The notes beneath the pieces were generated by a model, which worked only from the letters and a program-made list of their open reading frames with translations, was not told the origin of the DNA and did not search any database. From Sulfitobacter dubius (lineage in GTDB: Bacteria; Pseudomonadota; Alphaproteobacteria; Rhodobacterales; Rhodobacteraceae), in the NCBI RefSeq assembly GCF_900113435.1, contig NZ_FOPG01000001.1, positions 558,001-622,000 on the forward strand: DNA of 64,000 nucleotides, given 5' to 3'. Shown in pieces: positions 8,159-17,162 of the stretch; the stretch's first letter is position 1; every line of letters begins with the position of its first letter. The position numbers and the translations under genes are program-made.

Positions 8159-9145
8159 ATGAGCTTTAATGCATTGATCGTGAACAAAGATGACAATGGC
8201 AAAACCCACGCCGAGGTAGCACAGATCACCGAAGATCAGTTGCCGGCTGGTGAGGTAACGGTTGCCGTAGAATACTCCACCGTGAACTACAAAGACGGTC
8301 TTTGCATCGGGCCGGGCGGCGGTTTGGTCCGGAACTATCCGCATGTGCCGGGGATCGATTTTGCCGGTACCGTAGAAAGCTCTGATGATGACCGCTACAA
8401 GCCCGGTGACAAGGTCGTGCTGACCGGCTGGCGCGTGGGCGAGGCGCATTGGGGCGGTTATTCCCAAAAGGCGCGGGTCAAGGCCGATTGGCTGGTACCG
8501 CTTCCCGAAGGGCTGGACACACGCAAAGCGATGGCAGTGGGCACGGCGGGCTTTACCGCAATGCTGGCTGTGATGGCGCTTGAAGACCACGGCATCAAAA
8601 AGGGGCCGGTTCTGGTCACAGGCGCGGCTGGCGGCGTGGGGTCGGTCGCCACGGCGATCCTTGCCAATCTCGGCTATGACGTCGCCGCAGTGACCGGACG
8701 GCCCGAGACCGAGGACTACCTCAAAAGCCTCGGGGCCACCAAGATCGTTGCCCGGGATGAGATCAATGAGACGGTGAAACGCCCGCTGGAAGGCGGAACT
8801 TGGGGCGGTTGCGTTGATGCCGTGGGCGGCGCGATGCTGGCCCGTGTGCTGGGGCAGATGGAATATGGCGCGAGCGTCGCAGCCGTGGGCCTTGCCGGTG
8901 GTGCGGCGTTGCCTGCCACAGTGATCCCATTCCTGCTGCGTGGCGTGAACCTTTTGGGCATCGACAGCGTAATGCAGCCCTATGACAACCGTCTGCGTGC
9001 ATGGGAGCGGGTGGCCAAAGACTTGCCGATGGAGAAGCTTGACGCGATGATCCACCCCGCGACCCTCAGCGATCTGCCCAAACTCGGCGCGGACATCCTG
9101 AAAGGTCAGGTCAAAGGTCGTGTGGTCGTTGACGTAAACGCCTGA
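8159..9145 (+). CDS. acuI: Acrylyl-CoA reductase AcuI
   Basis: NADPH-dependent reduction of acryloyl-CoA to propionyl-CoA, which detoxifies the acrylate unit from DMSP cleavage. 328 residues of the medium-chain dehydrogenase/reductase superfamily without structural zinc. The YhdH/AcuI signatures are STVNYKDGLCI (40-50), PHVPGIDFAGTV (61-72), GWRVGEAHWGGYSQ (90-103) and the nucleotide motif GAAGGVGS (155-162). It lies 36 bases after dmdA with the AAAGGGATGAAG ribosome site, the conserved roseobacter dmdA-acuI pair. Together they cover steps linked to both the demethylation and cleavage routes. Confidence 0.95.
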   Translation: MSFNALIVNKDDNGKTHAEVAQITEDQLPAGEVTVAVEYSTVNYKDGLCIGPGGGLVRNYPHVPGIDFAGTVESSDDDRYKPGDKVVLTGWRVGEAHWGGYSQKARVKADWLVPLPEGLDTRKAMAVGTAGFTAMLAVMALEDHGIKKGPVLVTGAAGGVGSVATAILANLGYDVAAVTGRPETEDYLKSLGATKIVARDEINETVKRPLEGGTWGGCVDAVGGAMLARVLGQMEYGASVAAVGLAGGAALPATVIPFLLRGVNLLGIDSVMQPYDNRLRAWERVAKDLPMEKLDAMIHPATLSDLPKLGADILKGQVKGRVVVDVNA

Positions 9146-9208
9146 TATTGCCTAGGCGCGGGGCGGTGTGGTTAATGAACTGCGCTGCCCGGCTGCCAAA
9201 AGGAGAGC

Positions 9209-9637
9209 ATGATGGCTGACTATGAAGACGACAATATCTTTGCCAAAATCCTGCGCAAAGAAATCCCCAGCTTTAAGGTCTATGAGGACGACAAGACCTA
9301 TTGTTTCATGGACATCATGCCGCGGGCTGAGGGGCATTGTTTGGTGATCCCCAAATCACCTTGCCGCAACATGCTAGACGCGAGTCCTGCGCAGTTGGCC
9401 GTTTGTCTGGCAACTGTGCAAAAAGTCAGCCGTGCCTGTTTGCGAGCCTTTGGTGCTGATGGTATCACCGTGCAGCAATTTAACGAAGCGGCGGGCGGGC
9501 AGGAGGTGTTCCACCTGCATTACCATATTCTGCCGCGCCACGAGGGTGACAAGCTGCGCCCGCCGGGCGTCCAAGGAGACATGAATCGGATCCGCGAACA
9601 GGCCGATGCCATTGCAGCCGCGCTCGGGGCAGGTTAA
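9209..9637 (+). CDS. HIT family hydrolase
   Basis: A 142-residue histidine-triad protein. The C-terminal motif HLHYHILPR carries the triad His102, His104 and His106 (catalytic His104), and the N-terminal DDNIFAKILRKEIPSFKVYE is typical of bacterial Hint-like members. These enzymes hydrolyse nucleotide phosphoramidates or related bonds. Two ATG codons are adjacent; I used the first, behind the ribosome site AAGGAGAG. It lies 63 bases after acuI on the same strand and may be a last, loosely attached gene of that operon. A direct DMSP role is not implied. Confidence 0.92.
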   Translation: MMADYEDDNIFAKILRKEIPSFKVYEDDKTYCFMDIMPRAEGHCLVIPKSPCRNMLDASPAQLAVCLATVQKVSRACLRAFGADGITVQQFNEAAGGQEVFHLHYHILPRHEGDKLRPPGVQGDMNRIREQADAIAAALGAG

Positions 9638-9814
9638 CCCCCTCAAACTTACGTCGCAGCAGGCCACGATTAGGTCGTTTTAGCTAAGTTCCTAAGGGGA
9701 CTTGGCCTCAAGAGCTTGCCCAATGGTCGCAAGCCTCTATCCTGTTGCGCACGGATGAAAAAAACAGAGGCCATGTTTTCGCATGGTGATCTGTCATCAA
9801 AGAGGGAACAGATA

Positions 9815-11452
9815 ATGAGCGATACGAGTTCGCACGGCATCCCCGAGCCTGAGGGCAAGGCGGATGTGATCGATACCGATTATGAGATCGGTCAAGACAA
9901 TATTGAACGGCAGATCGGGCCGTTCGGATTGGACATTCACAACCCGGTTTTTCTAATTTCGGGGATCGCTGTCGTGATCTTCGTCTTCTACACGATTGCT
10001 TTGCCAGAGCAGGCCGCCGGCGTTTTCTCGGCGATGTTCAACTTCACCACCAAGAACTTTGACTGGTTCTTGATCGGCGCGGCCGATTTGGTGGTGATCT
10101 TTGCGCTGCTGCTGATTGTGACGCCCTTTGGCAATGTTCGCCTTGGCGGCAACGAAGCGGTGGCTGACTACACCTATCTGGGCTGGTTCGCGATGCTGTT
10201 CGCCGCGGGCATGGGCATCGGGCTGATGTTCTACGGTGTGTCGGAGCCGCTGACCCATTTCTCAACATCAATGGGCGAGACCACGATTGAAAACGGCCTT
10301 CGCACCGACTGGGCGCCTTTGGGAGCCGCAACGGGCGACGAAGCCGGGTCGCTGCGCCTTGGCATGGCGGCGACGATCTATCACTGGGGTCTGCACCCTT
10401 GGGCGATCTACGCCATCGTCGCGCTGGCGCTGGCGCTTTTCACCTATAACAAAGGCCTGCCGCTGACGATCCGTTCGGCCTTTTATCCGGTGTTGGGCGA
10501 GCGTGTCTGGGGCTGGCCCGGACATATCATCGACATCATTGCGGTCTTTGCCACGCTCTTTGGTCTGGCCACCTCGCTGGGTCTGGGTGCGACACAGGCG
10601 AACGCGGGCTTGAACGAGCTGTTCGGGATCCCGATTGGTACCACCTCTGAGATCGTGCTGATTTCGCTGATCACCGCCGTGGCGCTGATTTCGGTGCTGC
10701 GCGGTCTTGATGGCGGCGTCAAAGTGCTGAGTGAGATCAACATGGGGCTGGCGGCATTGCTGGCGCTCTTCACGCTGATCGTTGGTCCGACTGTCTTCCT
10801 TCTGACGTTCTTCTGGGACTCGCTGGTGGCCTACATTGAGTATCTGCCTGCGCTGGCCAATCCTTTTGGCCGTGAAGACGTGAACTTCTCCCAAGGCTGG
10901 ACCGCGTTCTATTGGGCGTGGTGGATCAGCTGGTCACCCTTCGTCGGCATGTTCATCGCTCGCGTCAGCCGGGGCCGCACCGTGCGCGAATTCATCGTTT
11001 GCGTGCTGTTGATCCCCTCGCTGGTCTGCGTGCTGTGGATGTCGATCTTTGGCGGCACCGCGATCCATCAGGTGCTGAACGACGGCTACACCGCTGCTCA
11101 AGATGCGGGGCTGCCGCTGCAGCTCTTCAAGATGCTGGACGCGCTTCCGCTGGCCTCGATCACCTCGTTCATCGGGATCGTGCTGGTGGTGGTGTTCTTT
11201 GTCACGTCGTCTGACTCCGGCTCGCTGGTGATCGATACGATCACTGCTGGCGGCAAGGTCGATGCGCCGGTGCCACAGCGGGTGTTCTGGTGCATCTTTG
11301 AAGGTGCCGTTGCGATCGCGCTGCTGATCGGTGGCGGACTTGCGGCCCTGCAATCCATGGTGATCTCCACTGGATTGCTGTTCACGCTGCTGTTGCTGTT
11401 CATGTGCTACTGCATCTTCCGCGGTCTGCAAGATGAGCGCAAAATTCGCTAA
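9815..11452 (+). CDS. BCCT-family betaine/DMSP-type transporter
   Basis: 545 residues with about twelve membrane helices. The BCCT signature region WAWWISWSPFVGMFIAR (about 367-383) with the following RGRTVREF is clear, as is MGIGLMFYGVSEPLTHF. Family members import quaternary-ammonium or tertiary-sulfonium solutes such as glycine betaine, choline or DMSP with Na+ or H+. I chose the ATG behind AAAGAGGGAACAG; the frame also opens 33 codons upstream without family similarity. Location next to dmdA-acuI suggests DMSP uptake, an inference. A terminator follows 27 bases after the stop. Confidence 0.92.
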   Translation: MSDTSSHGIPEPEGKADVIDTDYEIGQDNIERQIGPFGLDIHNPVFLISGIAVVIFVFYTIALPEQAAGVFSAMFNFTTKNFDWFLIGAADLVVIFALLLIVTPFGNVRLGGNEAVADYTYLGWFAMLFAAGMGIGLMFYGVSEPLTHFSTSMGETTIENGLRTDWAPLGAATGDEAGSLRLGMAATIYHWGLHPWAIYAIVALALALFTYNKGLPLTIRSAFYPVLGERVWGWPGHIIDIIAVFATLFGLATSLGLGATQANAGLNELFGIPIGTTSEIVLISLITAVALISVLRGLDGGVKVLSEINMGLAALLALFTLIVGPTVFLLTFFWDSLVAYIEYLPALANPFGREDVNFSQGWTAFYWAWWISWSPFVGMFIARVSRGRTVREFIVCVLLIPSLVCVLWMSIFGGTAIHQVLNDGYTAAQDAGLPLQLFKMLDALPLASITSFIGIVLVVVFFVTSSDSGSLVIDTITAGGKVDAPVPQRVFWCIFEGAVAIALLIGGGLAALQSMVISTGLLFTLLLLFMCYCIFRGLQDERKIR

Positions 11453-11478
11453 CCGTTAGCGACTCGACGAAAAATTTG

Positions 11479-11509
11479 AACGGCGGCCTTTCGGGGTCGC
11501 CGTTTTTTC
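11479..11509 (+). terminator. Terminator after the BCCT transporter
   Basis: Stem AACGGCG (11479-11485) with CGCCGTT (11498-11504), then a run of T. It separates the transporter from the aminotransferase gene. Confidence 0.85.
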
Positions 11510-11553
11510 TTTGAGCGCTTGACCTTAGCCGCGCTCCGGTGGACCTTCGCGCC

Positions 11554-12777
11554 ATGCATATTGATTCCGAATGGGTCCGCGCCCAATTTCCCGCCTTCGC
11601 CGAGCCGAGCCTTCAGGGTCAGGCTTTTTTCGAGAACGCCGGAGGGTCATACACCTGCCAGCAGGTTATCGACCGTCTGCACCGTTTCTACACCCAGCGG
11701 AAGGTTCAGCCCTACGGCGCCTATGCGGCCAGCCGCATGGGCGGTGAAGAGATGGACGAAGCCCGTAACCGCATGGCGGCGATCCTTGGGGTTATGCCGG
11801 AGGAGCTGAGCTTTGGCCCCTCGACCACGCAAAATACCTACGTCTTGGCGCAGGCTTTTGGTCAAATGATGCAGCCCGGTGAGGCGATCATCGTGACCAA
11901 TCAAGACCACGAAGCCAACACCGGCCCATGGCGGCGCTTGGCCGAACGGGGCATCGAAATTCGTGAGTGGCAGGTTGATCCAGAGACTGGGCATCTTGAT
12001 CCGGGAGCGCTCGAAAAATTGCTTGATGAAAAGGTGCGGCTGGTCTGCTTCCCGCATTGCTCCAACGTGGTGGGAGAGATCAATCCGGTGACGGAGATCA
12101 CAGCACTTGCCCATGCGGCAGGAGCGTTCGTTTGCGTCGATGGCGTGTCTTATGCACCGCACGGGTTTGCCAATGTCGGTGACCTGGGGCCAGATATCTA
12201 TCTCTTCTCGGCCTATAAAACCTATGGGCCACATCAAGGTATCATGGTCATCCGCCGCGCGCTGGCGGAATTGCTGCCGAACCAAGCGCATAGCTTCAAC
12301 GGCGATGTTCTATACAAGCGCTTTACCCCAGCAGGGCCCGATCATGCGCAAATCGCAGCGAGCGCGGGGATGGCGGATTACATCGATGCATTCCATGCGC
12401 ATCATATCGGCGGTGCGGCGGAGGCCACGGCGCGCAGGATCGCCGTACATGACGCCATGCGCGCCCATGAGACAGCGCTGTTGCAACCGCTACTTGACGC
12501 GATGTCGGCGCGTAACTCGGTACGGGTAATCGGCCCCACAAACGCGGATGAACGCGCCCCGACGGTGGCGCTGGCACTTGACCGAAGCGGTGTCGAGATG
12601 GCCCAAGCATTGGCAGAACGCGGCATCATGGCAGGGGGCGGCACGTTTTATGCAGGCCGGGCGCTTTCGGCGATGGGTGTGGATCAGGAACAAGGCGTTC
12701 TGCGCCTTAGCTTTACCCATTACACCACCAAGGCAGAGATGGATAAACTGCTGAATGCGCTGGATGATCTGCTCTGA
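11554..12777 (+). CDS. Class V aminotransferase (cysteine desulfurase-like)
   Basis: 407 residues of the PLP fold-type I class V family. The PLP lysine is Lys222 in LFSAYKTYGPHQG. VCVDGVSYAPHG holds the cofactor-binding Asp, and FENAGGSYTCQQVID at the N-terminus is typical of the cysteine-desulfurase-like branch. There is no obvious catalytic Cys loop of IscS/SufS type, so sulfur transfer is not certain; other class V activities remain possible. The start is placed at MHIDSEWVRAQFPAF, the family-like beginning, although the frame extends five codons upstream. It stands alone between a terminator and the photolyase gene, 61 bases away. Confidence 0.85.
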   Translation: MHIDSEWVRAQFPAFAEPSLQGQAFFENAGGSYTCQQVIDRLHRFYTQRKVQPYGAYAASRMGGEEMDEARNRMAAILGVMPEELSFGPSTTQNTYVLAQAFGQMMQPGEAIIVTNQDHEANTGPWRRLAERGIEIREWQVDPETGHLDPGALEKLLDEKVRLVCFPHCSNVVGEINPVTEITALAHAAGAFVCVDGVSYAPHGFANVGDLGPDIYLFSAYKTYGPHQGIMVIRRALAELLPNQAHSFNGDVLYKRFTPAGPDHAQIAASAGMADYIDAFHAHHIGGAAEATARRIAVHDAMRAHETALLQPLLDAMSARNSVRVIGPTNADERAPTVALALDRSGVEMAQALAERGIMAGGGTFYAGRALSAMGVDQEQGVLRLSFTHYTTKAEMDKLLNALDDLL

Positions 12778-12838
12778 GCCTTGACCCCGGCGCGGGGGCG
12801 CTATGTTTCGAGGTCAACCGAGGAGCAAGACCCCAAAC

Positions 12839-14260
12839 GTGAGTGAAAATACCCCGATTATCATGTGGTTCCGCCGCGATCTACGGCTGAGCGACCATTC
12901 TGCATTGGCGGCGGCCTGCAAGACGGGCCGCCCGGTGATCCCGCTTTTCATTCACGATGATCAGTCGGAAGCCTTGGGTGCCGCGCCGAAATTCCGGCTG
13001 GGGTTGGCCTTGGGCTGTCTTGCTGAGACGCTGAAGGAAAAGGGCAGTCGCCTGATCCTCCGTCGCGGCGATGCACTGGAGGTGCTGCGCGACGTGATCA
13101 AAGGCACCGGGGCAGGCGCGGTTAATTGGAGCCGTCTTTACGATCCAGATGCCATAGACCGCGACAGCCGCATCAAGGAGACATTGAAAGACGATGGCAT
13201 CGACGCCCAAAGCTTTGCCGGACACCTGATGTTTGAGCCTTGGACGGTCGAAACCAAGACCGGCGGCTTTTACAAGGTGTTCACCCCTTATTGGAAATCC
13301 GTCCGAGGCCGCGATGTGGCGGCACCCGTGGCGACCCCGAGCGATATTGCGGTGCCCGAAAATTGGCCCGAGAGTGACGCCTTGGACGATTGGCAGATGG
13401 ATGCCGCGATGCAGCGCGGGCGTGATATCGTGCGCCCCTTTGTCCGTCTGGGCGAGGCCGCAGCGCAGGCGCGGCTGGGTTCCTTCATCGCGCATATCGT
13501 CGAAGGCTACGATGAAAGCCGCGACATGCCGGGAGAAGACGGCACCTCCGCCCTGTCCGAAAACCTCTCTTTAGGCGAAATCAGCCCGGCGCAGTGCTGG
13601 CATGCCGGTCAGCGGGCGATGCAAGAAGGCAAGCGCGGAGCCGAGACCTTCCTGAAAGAACTCGCGTGGCGCGAGTTTGCTTATCATCTGATGTACCACA
13701 CGCCACGCATCCTTGACCAAAACTGGCGCGAGGAATGGCAGGCCTTCCCGTGGAACGAGGATGAGCGCCGCGCCGAGGTGCTGGCGTGGAAACAAGGGCG
13801 CACCGGCGTGCCATTCGTCGATGCCGCCATGCGCGAATTGCAGGTCACCGGACGGATGCACAACCGGGGCCGCATGATCGTGGCGAGCTATCTGACCAAA
13901 CACCTCATGTGTCACTGGCGGATCGGGCAAAAGTGGTTCGAAGAGCACCTAATCGATTGGGATCCGGCCAATAACGCGATGGGCTGGCAATGGGCCGCAG
14001 GCTCTGGCCCCGATGCGACGCCGTTCTTCCGTATTTTCAATCCTGAAACCCAGCTTGATCGGTTTGACAAGGGGCGAGACTATACCCGCCGGTGGATCGC
14101 CGAGGGCCGCGCAAGCCCGAGCAAGGATGCGCTGGCCTATTTCGATGCAATTCCGCGCCGCTGGGGCCGTAGCCCCAATGATGACTACCCTGAACCGATC
14201 GTCGATCTTTCGGAAGGGCGCGAACGGGCACTGGACGCCTACCGCAATCGTGATTTTTAA
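12839..14260 (+). CDS. phrB: Deoxyribodipyrimidine photolyase
   Basis: Repairs UV-induced cyclobutane pyrimidine dimers using blue light and FAD with an antenna cofactor. 473 residues: an N-terminal antenna domain (IIMWFRRDLRLSDHSALAAA) and a C-terminal FAD domain with ELAWREFAYHLMYH, GVPFVDAAMRELQVTGRMHN and WQWAAGSGPDATPFFRIFNP. A GTG start is preferred because it lies ten residues before the MWFRRDLR motif and downstream of GAGGAG; an in-frame ATG exists at 12803. The gene directly before cfaS mirrors the photolyase-cfaA neighbourhood known from Rhodobacter, where both belong to the singlet-oxygen response. I do not see a convincing RpoE-type promoter. Confidence 0.95.
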   Translation: MSENTPIIMWFRRDLRLSDHSALAAACKTGRPVIPLFIHDDQSEALGAAPKFRLGLALGCLAETLKEKGSRLILRRGDALEVLRDVIKGTGAGAVNWSRLYDPDAIDRDSRIKETLKDDGIDAQSFAGHLMFEPWTVETKTGGFYKVFTPYWKSVRGRDVAAPVATPSDIAVPENWPESDALDDWQMDAAMQRGRDIVRPFVRLGEAAAQARLGSFIAHIVEGYDESRDMPGEDGTSALSENLSLGEISPAQCWHAGQRAMQEGKRGAETFLKELAWREFAYHLMYHTPRILDQNWREEWQAFPWNEDERRAEVLAWKQGRTGVPFVDAAMRELQVTGRMHNRGRMIVASYLTKHLMCHWRIGQKWFEEHLIDWDPANNAMGWQWAAGSGPDATPFFRIFNPETQLDRFDKGRDYTRRWIAEGRASPSKDALAYFDAIPRRWGRSPNDDYPEPIVDLSEGRERALDAYRNRDF

Positions 14261-14322
14261 ATTTTTGCGAAACAGCAGCCTGCGGTTACAGTAGGCGCCA
14301 AGAATAAGAACGGAACCGAGGT

Positions 14323-15534
14323 ATGAAGCTGACGACAACAGAGGGGCAGAAGGGTCTGCCGCGCTATTTCCCACAGGTCTTTGCCATGGCGCAGGCGATG
14401 CAGCATGGGCGAGTCGACTTCGTCTTGCCCGATGGCCGCGCGTTCCGGGCCGAAGGGGCCAAACCCGGCCCGGTGGCAGAAGTGCATATCCACAACGATG
14501 ACCTTTTTGCCCGGTTGATCCGCGAGGGCGATCTGGGTTTTTGCGACGCCTATTTGGACGAATGGTGGTCGACGCCGGATCTGCAAGCCTTCATGGATCT
14601 GGTTCATGCGGGGAATGAGACGGTGTACGACGGCTTCCCCGGCCAAGGGCTGCTGCGCCGGTTTGAGAAGTTCCGCTTTTGGCTGCAACGCAACAACCGC
14701 AAGCAGGCCAAACGCAACATCAGCAAGCACTATGATCTGGGCAATGAGTTCTACGGGCTTTGGCTGGATGAGACGATGACCTATTCCTCGGCCATGTTCG
14801 AGGACGGCGCGCAGATGTCACTAGAGGCCGCGCAGACCGCCAAATACAAATCCATGGTTGACCAGATGGGTGTCCAACCGGGCGACCACGTGCTGGAGAT
14901 CGGCTGCGGCTGGGGCGGTTTCGCCGAATATGCCGCTGCCGAACGGGGCTTGCACGTCACCGCGCTGACGATCAGCTCCGAGCAATATAAGTACGCTGTG
15001 GACCGGATCAAAAAAGCCGGGCTGTCAGACCGTGTGACCTTTAAGTTGCAGGACTACCGCGATGAGCGCGGGCTCTATGACGGCATCGCCAGTATCGAGA
15101 TGTTCGAGGCGGTGGGCGAGCAATATTGGCCGATCTATTTCGACACCGTCCGCCAGCGGCTGAAGCCCGGACGCGCAGCCACGCTACAGATCATCACCGT
15201 CGATCACGCCCGCTGGGACGTTTACAAGCGCGGCGTGGATTTCATTCAGAAATACATCTTTCCGGGCGGCATGTTGCCCAGCCCCAAGGTGCTGCGCGAG
15301 CAGGTCGAACGCGCCGGTCTGGTGGTCGACCGCTCGGTCGAATTCGGCAAAAGCTATGACATCACGCTGCGCCGCTGGCATGAGACCTTTAACGCGAAAT
15401 GGGATCAGATCACCGCGCTAGGCTTTGACGAACGCTTTCGCCGGATGTGGAATTTTTACCTCACTTCCTGCGCTGCGACATTTGATAGTGGAAATTGCGA
15501 CGTGACGCAGATTACGGTACGGCGACCTGTGTGA
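14323..15534 (+). CDS. cfaS: Cyclopropane-fatty-acyl-phospholipid synthase
   Basis: Adds a methylene group from S-adenosylmethionine across the double bond of membrane phospholipid acyl chains. 403 residues. The SAM motif VLEIGCGWGGFAEYAA is at about 189-204. YDLGNEFYGLWLDETMTYS (the CFA synthase acyl/bicarbonate region) and KYIFPGGMLPS near 310 are both family marks. Cyclopropanation protects membranes from acid, salt and oxidants. A possible promoter TTGCGA-16-TACAGT lies at 14267-14294 just after phrB. The gene is followed by trgA after 35 bases. Confidence 0.93.
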   Translation: MKLTTTEGQKGLPRYFPQVFAMAQAMQHGRVDFVLPDGRAFRAEGAKPGPVAEVHIHNDDLFARLIREGDLGFCDAYLDEWWSTPDLQAFMDLVHAGNETVYDGFPGQGLLRRFEKFRFWLQRNNRKQAKRNISKHYDLGNEFYGLWLDETMTYSSAMFEDGAQMSLEAAQTAKYKSMVDQMGVQPGDHVLEIGCGWGGFAEYAAAERGLHVTALTISSEQYKYAVDRIKKAGLSDRVTFKLQDYRDERGLYDGIASIEMFEAVGEQYWPIYFDTVRQRLKPGRAATLQIITVDHARWDVYKRGVDFIQKYIFPGGMLPSPKVLREQVERAGLVVDRSVEFGKSYDITLRRWHETFNAKWDQITALGFDERFRRMWNFYLTSCAATFDSGNCDVTQITVRRPV

Positions 15535-15569
15535 CCGCCTCTGCGGTCCGACCCCGCTAGGAGCCGAAA

Positions 15570-16010
15570 ATGCCGACTGGTGCACGACTTATGGCAGCGA
15601 TCTCACTCGCGGTGCTGGCCTTTATCCTGTCTGGAATGGTCGTGCCCTTGATGCCGGAAAGCACAGATTTCGGGTACTTCCTGCCGCTCAACATGGTGCT
15701 GGGCCTTCTCGTCGGCTGGCGTGTGATGGGCAGGCGGGCCGGGCGGGGAACTACGGCGGCGATCAACAACGGTCTGGCCGGAGTCTTCGTCCTGATGCTC
15801 TGGGCGATTTTCCTGCAGGCGGCGAATGAGATGGTCCGTCTGGCCTTGCGCAACCGTTATGACGATCCCTTTGAGGCCATCGTTGCCGTTTTCCAGATTG
15901 GGGCTGAGTTCGGCGTGATGATTGCCACTGTACCCATGGGCGTGGCGCTTGTAGTGGGTGCCGTGATCTCTGGTCTGTTGACCGAATTTGCCTATAATCG
16001 GTGGTCCTAA
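15570..16010 (+). CDS. trgA: TrgA family tellurite-resistance membrane protein
   Basis: 146 residues with four hydrophobic segments (about 5-27, 32-50, 66-85, 108-135). The start MPTGARLMAAISLAVLAF and the internal FGYFLPLNMVLGLLVGWRVM agree with TrgA, first described with TrgB in Rhodobacter sphaeroides tellurite resistance. The biochemical role is unknown. It is followed after five bases by trgB and then cysK, the same order as the Rhodobacter locus, so the assignment rests on both sequence and context. Confidence 0.88.
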   Translation: MPTGARLMAAISLAVLAFILSGMVVPLMPESTDFGYFLPLNMVLGLLVGWRVMGRRAGRGTTAAINNGLAGVFVLMLWAIFLQAANEMVRLALRNRYDDPFEAIVAVFQIGAEFGVMIATVPMGVALVVGAVISGLLTEFAYNRWS

Positions 16011-16015
16011 CCCCC

Positions 16016-17149
16016 ATGCGACATTTGTTTATCTACGGAACTTTGCGGCATCTGCCGCTGCTGGAGCTTGTACTGGGCCGCCCCGCTAGGGCGATTGATC
16101 TTAGCGAGGCGAGTTTGCCCGGCTACCGCGTCTCTGCCGCAGCGGAGGGGCCGTTCCCCACGATAGAAGTTTGCGAAGGCGCGCAGGCCGAAGGCTTGCT
16201 GGTGCAAGGGCTCAGCGCGGATGATTTCGCGCGGCTCGATTTCTATGAAGGCGCGTTCGATTACGATCTGGTGCCGGTGACGTTGGCAGAGGGGCAGGCG
16301 GCTGAAGTCTATCTGCCCCAGCCGGGGCGCTGGACGGCGCAGGGGCCGTGGTCGCTCGCACAGTGGGAGGCCGATTGGGCCGCGCTCTCGTGCCACGCCG
16401 CGCGCGAAGTCATGAGCTATATCGGCAAGCGTCCCCGGGCCGAGATTGACGCGATGTTCCCGATGATCCGCCGCCGCGCCCATCAGCAGGTGCTGGCCGA
16501 GCAGGGTGCCCATGATCCGTTGACCCTGACCGGCAATATTGAGGTGACTGATCGCAACCGCGTTTACGCGAAATTCTTCGCCCTTGATGAAATCTCGCTC
16601 CGCCATGAGACCTTTGACGGCGGCATGTCTGACCAGATCGACCGCGCGGTTTTTGTCAGCGCAGATGCGGCGCTGGTACTGCCCTATGATCCGGTGCGTG
16701 ACCGCGTGCTGCTGGTCGAACAAATTCGCATGGGGCCGCTGGCCCGAGGCGATCACACCTGCTGGCAGTTGGAGCCCATCGCGGGCCATATCGATCCCGG
16801 TGAGACACCGCAGGCCGCCGCGCGGCGTGAGGCGCAGGAAGAGGCCGGGATCACGCTGAGCGTCTTGGAACCGGTGGGCAACGTCTATGCCTCTCCCGGC
16901 AATGCGACGGAATTCTTTTACATTTTCGTGGGATTGGCGGATTTGCCGGATCATATCATCGGCACGGGCGGTTTGGCCGCCGAGGGCGAGGATATCCGGT
17001 CGCATCTCATGTCATTCGATGATCTGATGGCCTTGGCTGATGCGCAGGCGCTCGCCAATGCGCCATTGGTGGCAAGCGCCTATTGGCTGGCCCGACACCG
17101 CGAACGCTTGAGGTCCGAGGGCGCGACAGCTAAACCGGACGAAACATGA
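16016..17149 (+). CDS. trgB: TrgB-like fusion: gamma-glutamylcyclotransferase-like plus NUDIX
   Basis: 377 residues with two domains. The N-terminal third is AIG2/gamma-glutamylcyclotransferase-like (MRHLFIYGTLRHLPLLELVL, then YEGAFDYDLVPV). The C-terminal half is an ADP-ribose pyrophosphatase-type NUDIX hydrolase with the box GHIDPGETPQAAARREAQEE followed by AGI, at about 258-280. It probably hydrolyses a nucleoside diphosphate derivative; the first domain hints at glutathione-related chemistry. The start is set at MRHLFIYGTL, five bases after trgA; the longer frame would overlap trgA. It lies in the trgA-trgB-cysK unit linked to tellurite resistance. Confidence 0.9.
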   Translation: MRHLFIYGTLRHLPLLELVLGRPARAIDLSEASLPGYRVSAAAEGPFPTIEVCEGAQAEGLLVQGLSADDFARLDFYEGAFDYDLVPVTLAEGQAAEVYLPQPGRWTAQGPWSLAQWEADWAALSCHAAREVMSYIGKRPRAEIDAMFPMIRRRAHQQVLAEQGAHDPLTLTGNIEVTDRNRVYAKFFALDEISLRHETFDGGMSDQIDRAVFVSADAALVLPYDPVRDRVLLVEQIRMGPLARGDHTCWQLEPIAGHIDPGETPQAAARREAQEEAGITLSVLEPVGNVYASPGNATEFFYIFVGLADLPDHIIGTGGLAAEGEDIRSHLMSFDDLMALADAQALANAPLVASAYWLARHRERLRSEGATAKPDET

Positions 17150-17162
17150 ACTGGGGGCAAAC

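Noticed and set aside
12760..12838. Search for an RpoE-type promoter before the photolyase gene
   Set aside because: A TGATCT occurs, but no matching -10 at a usual distance; the TTGACC-15-TATGTT pair has poor spacing.
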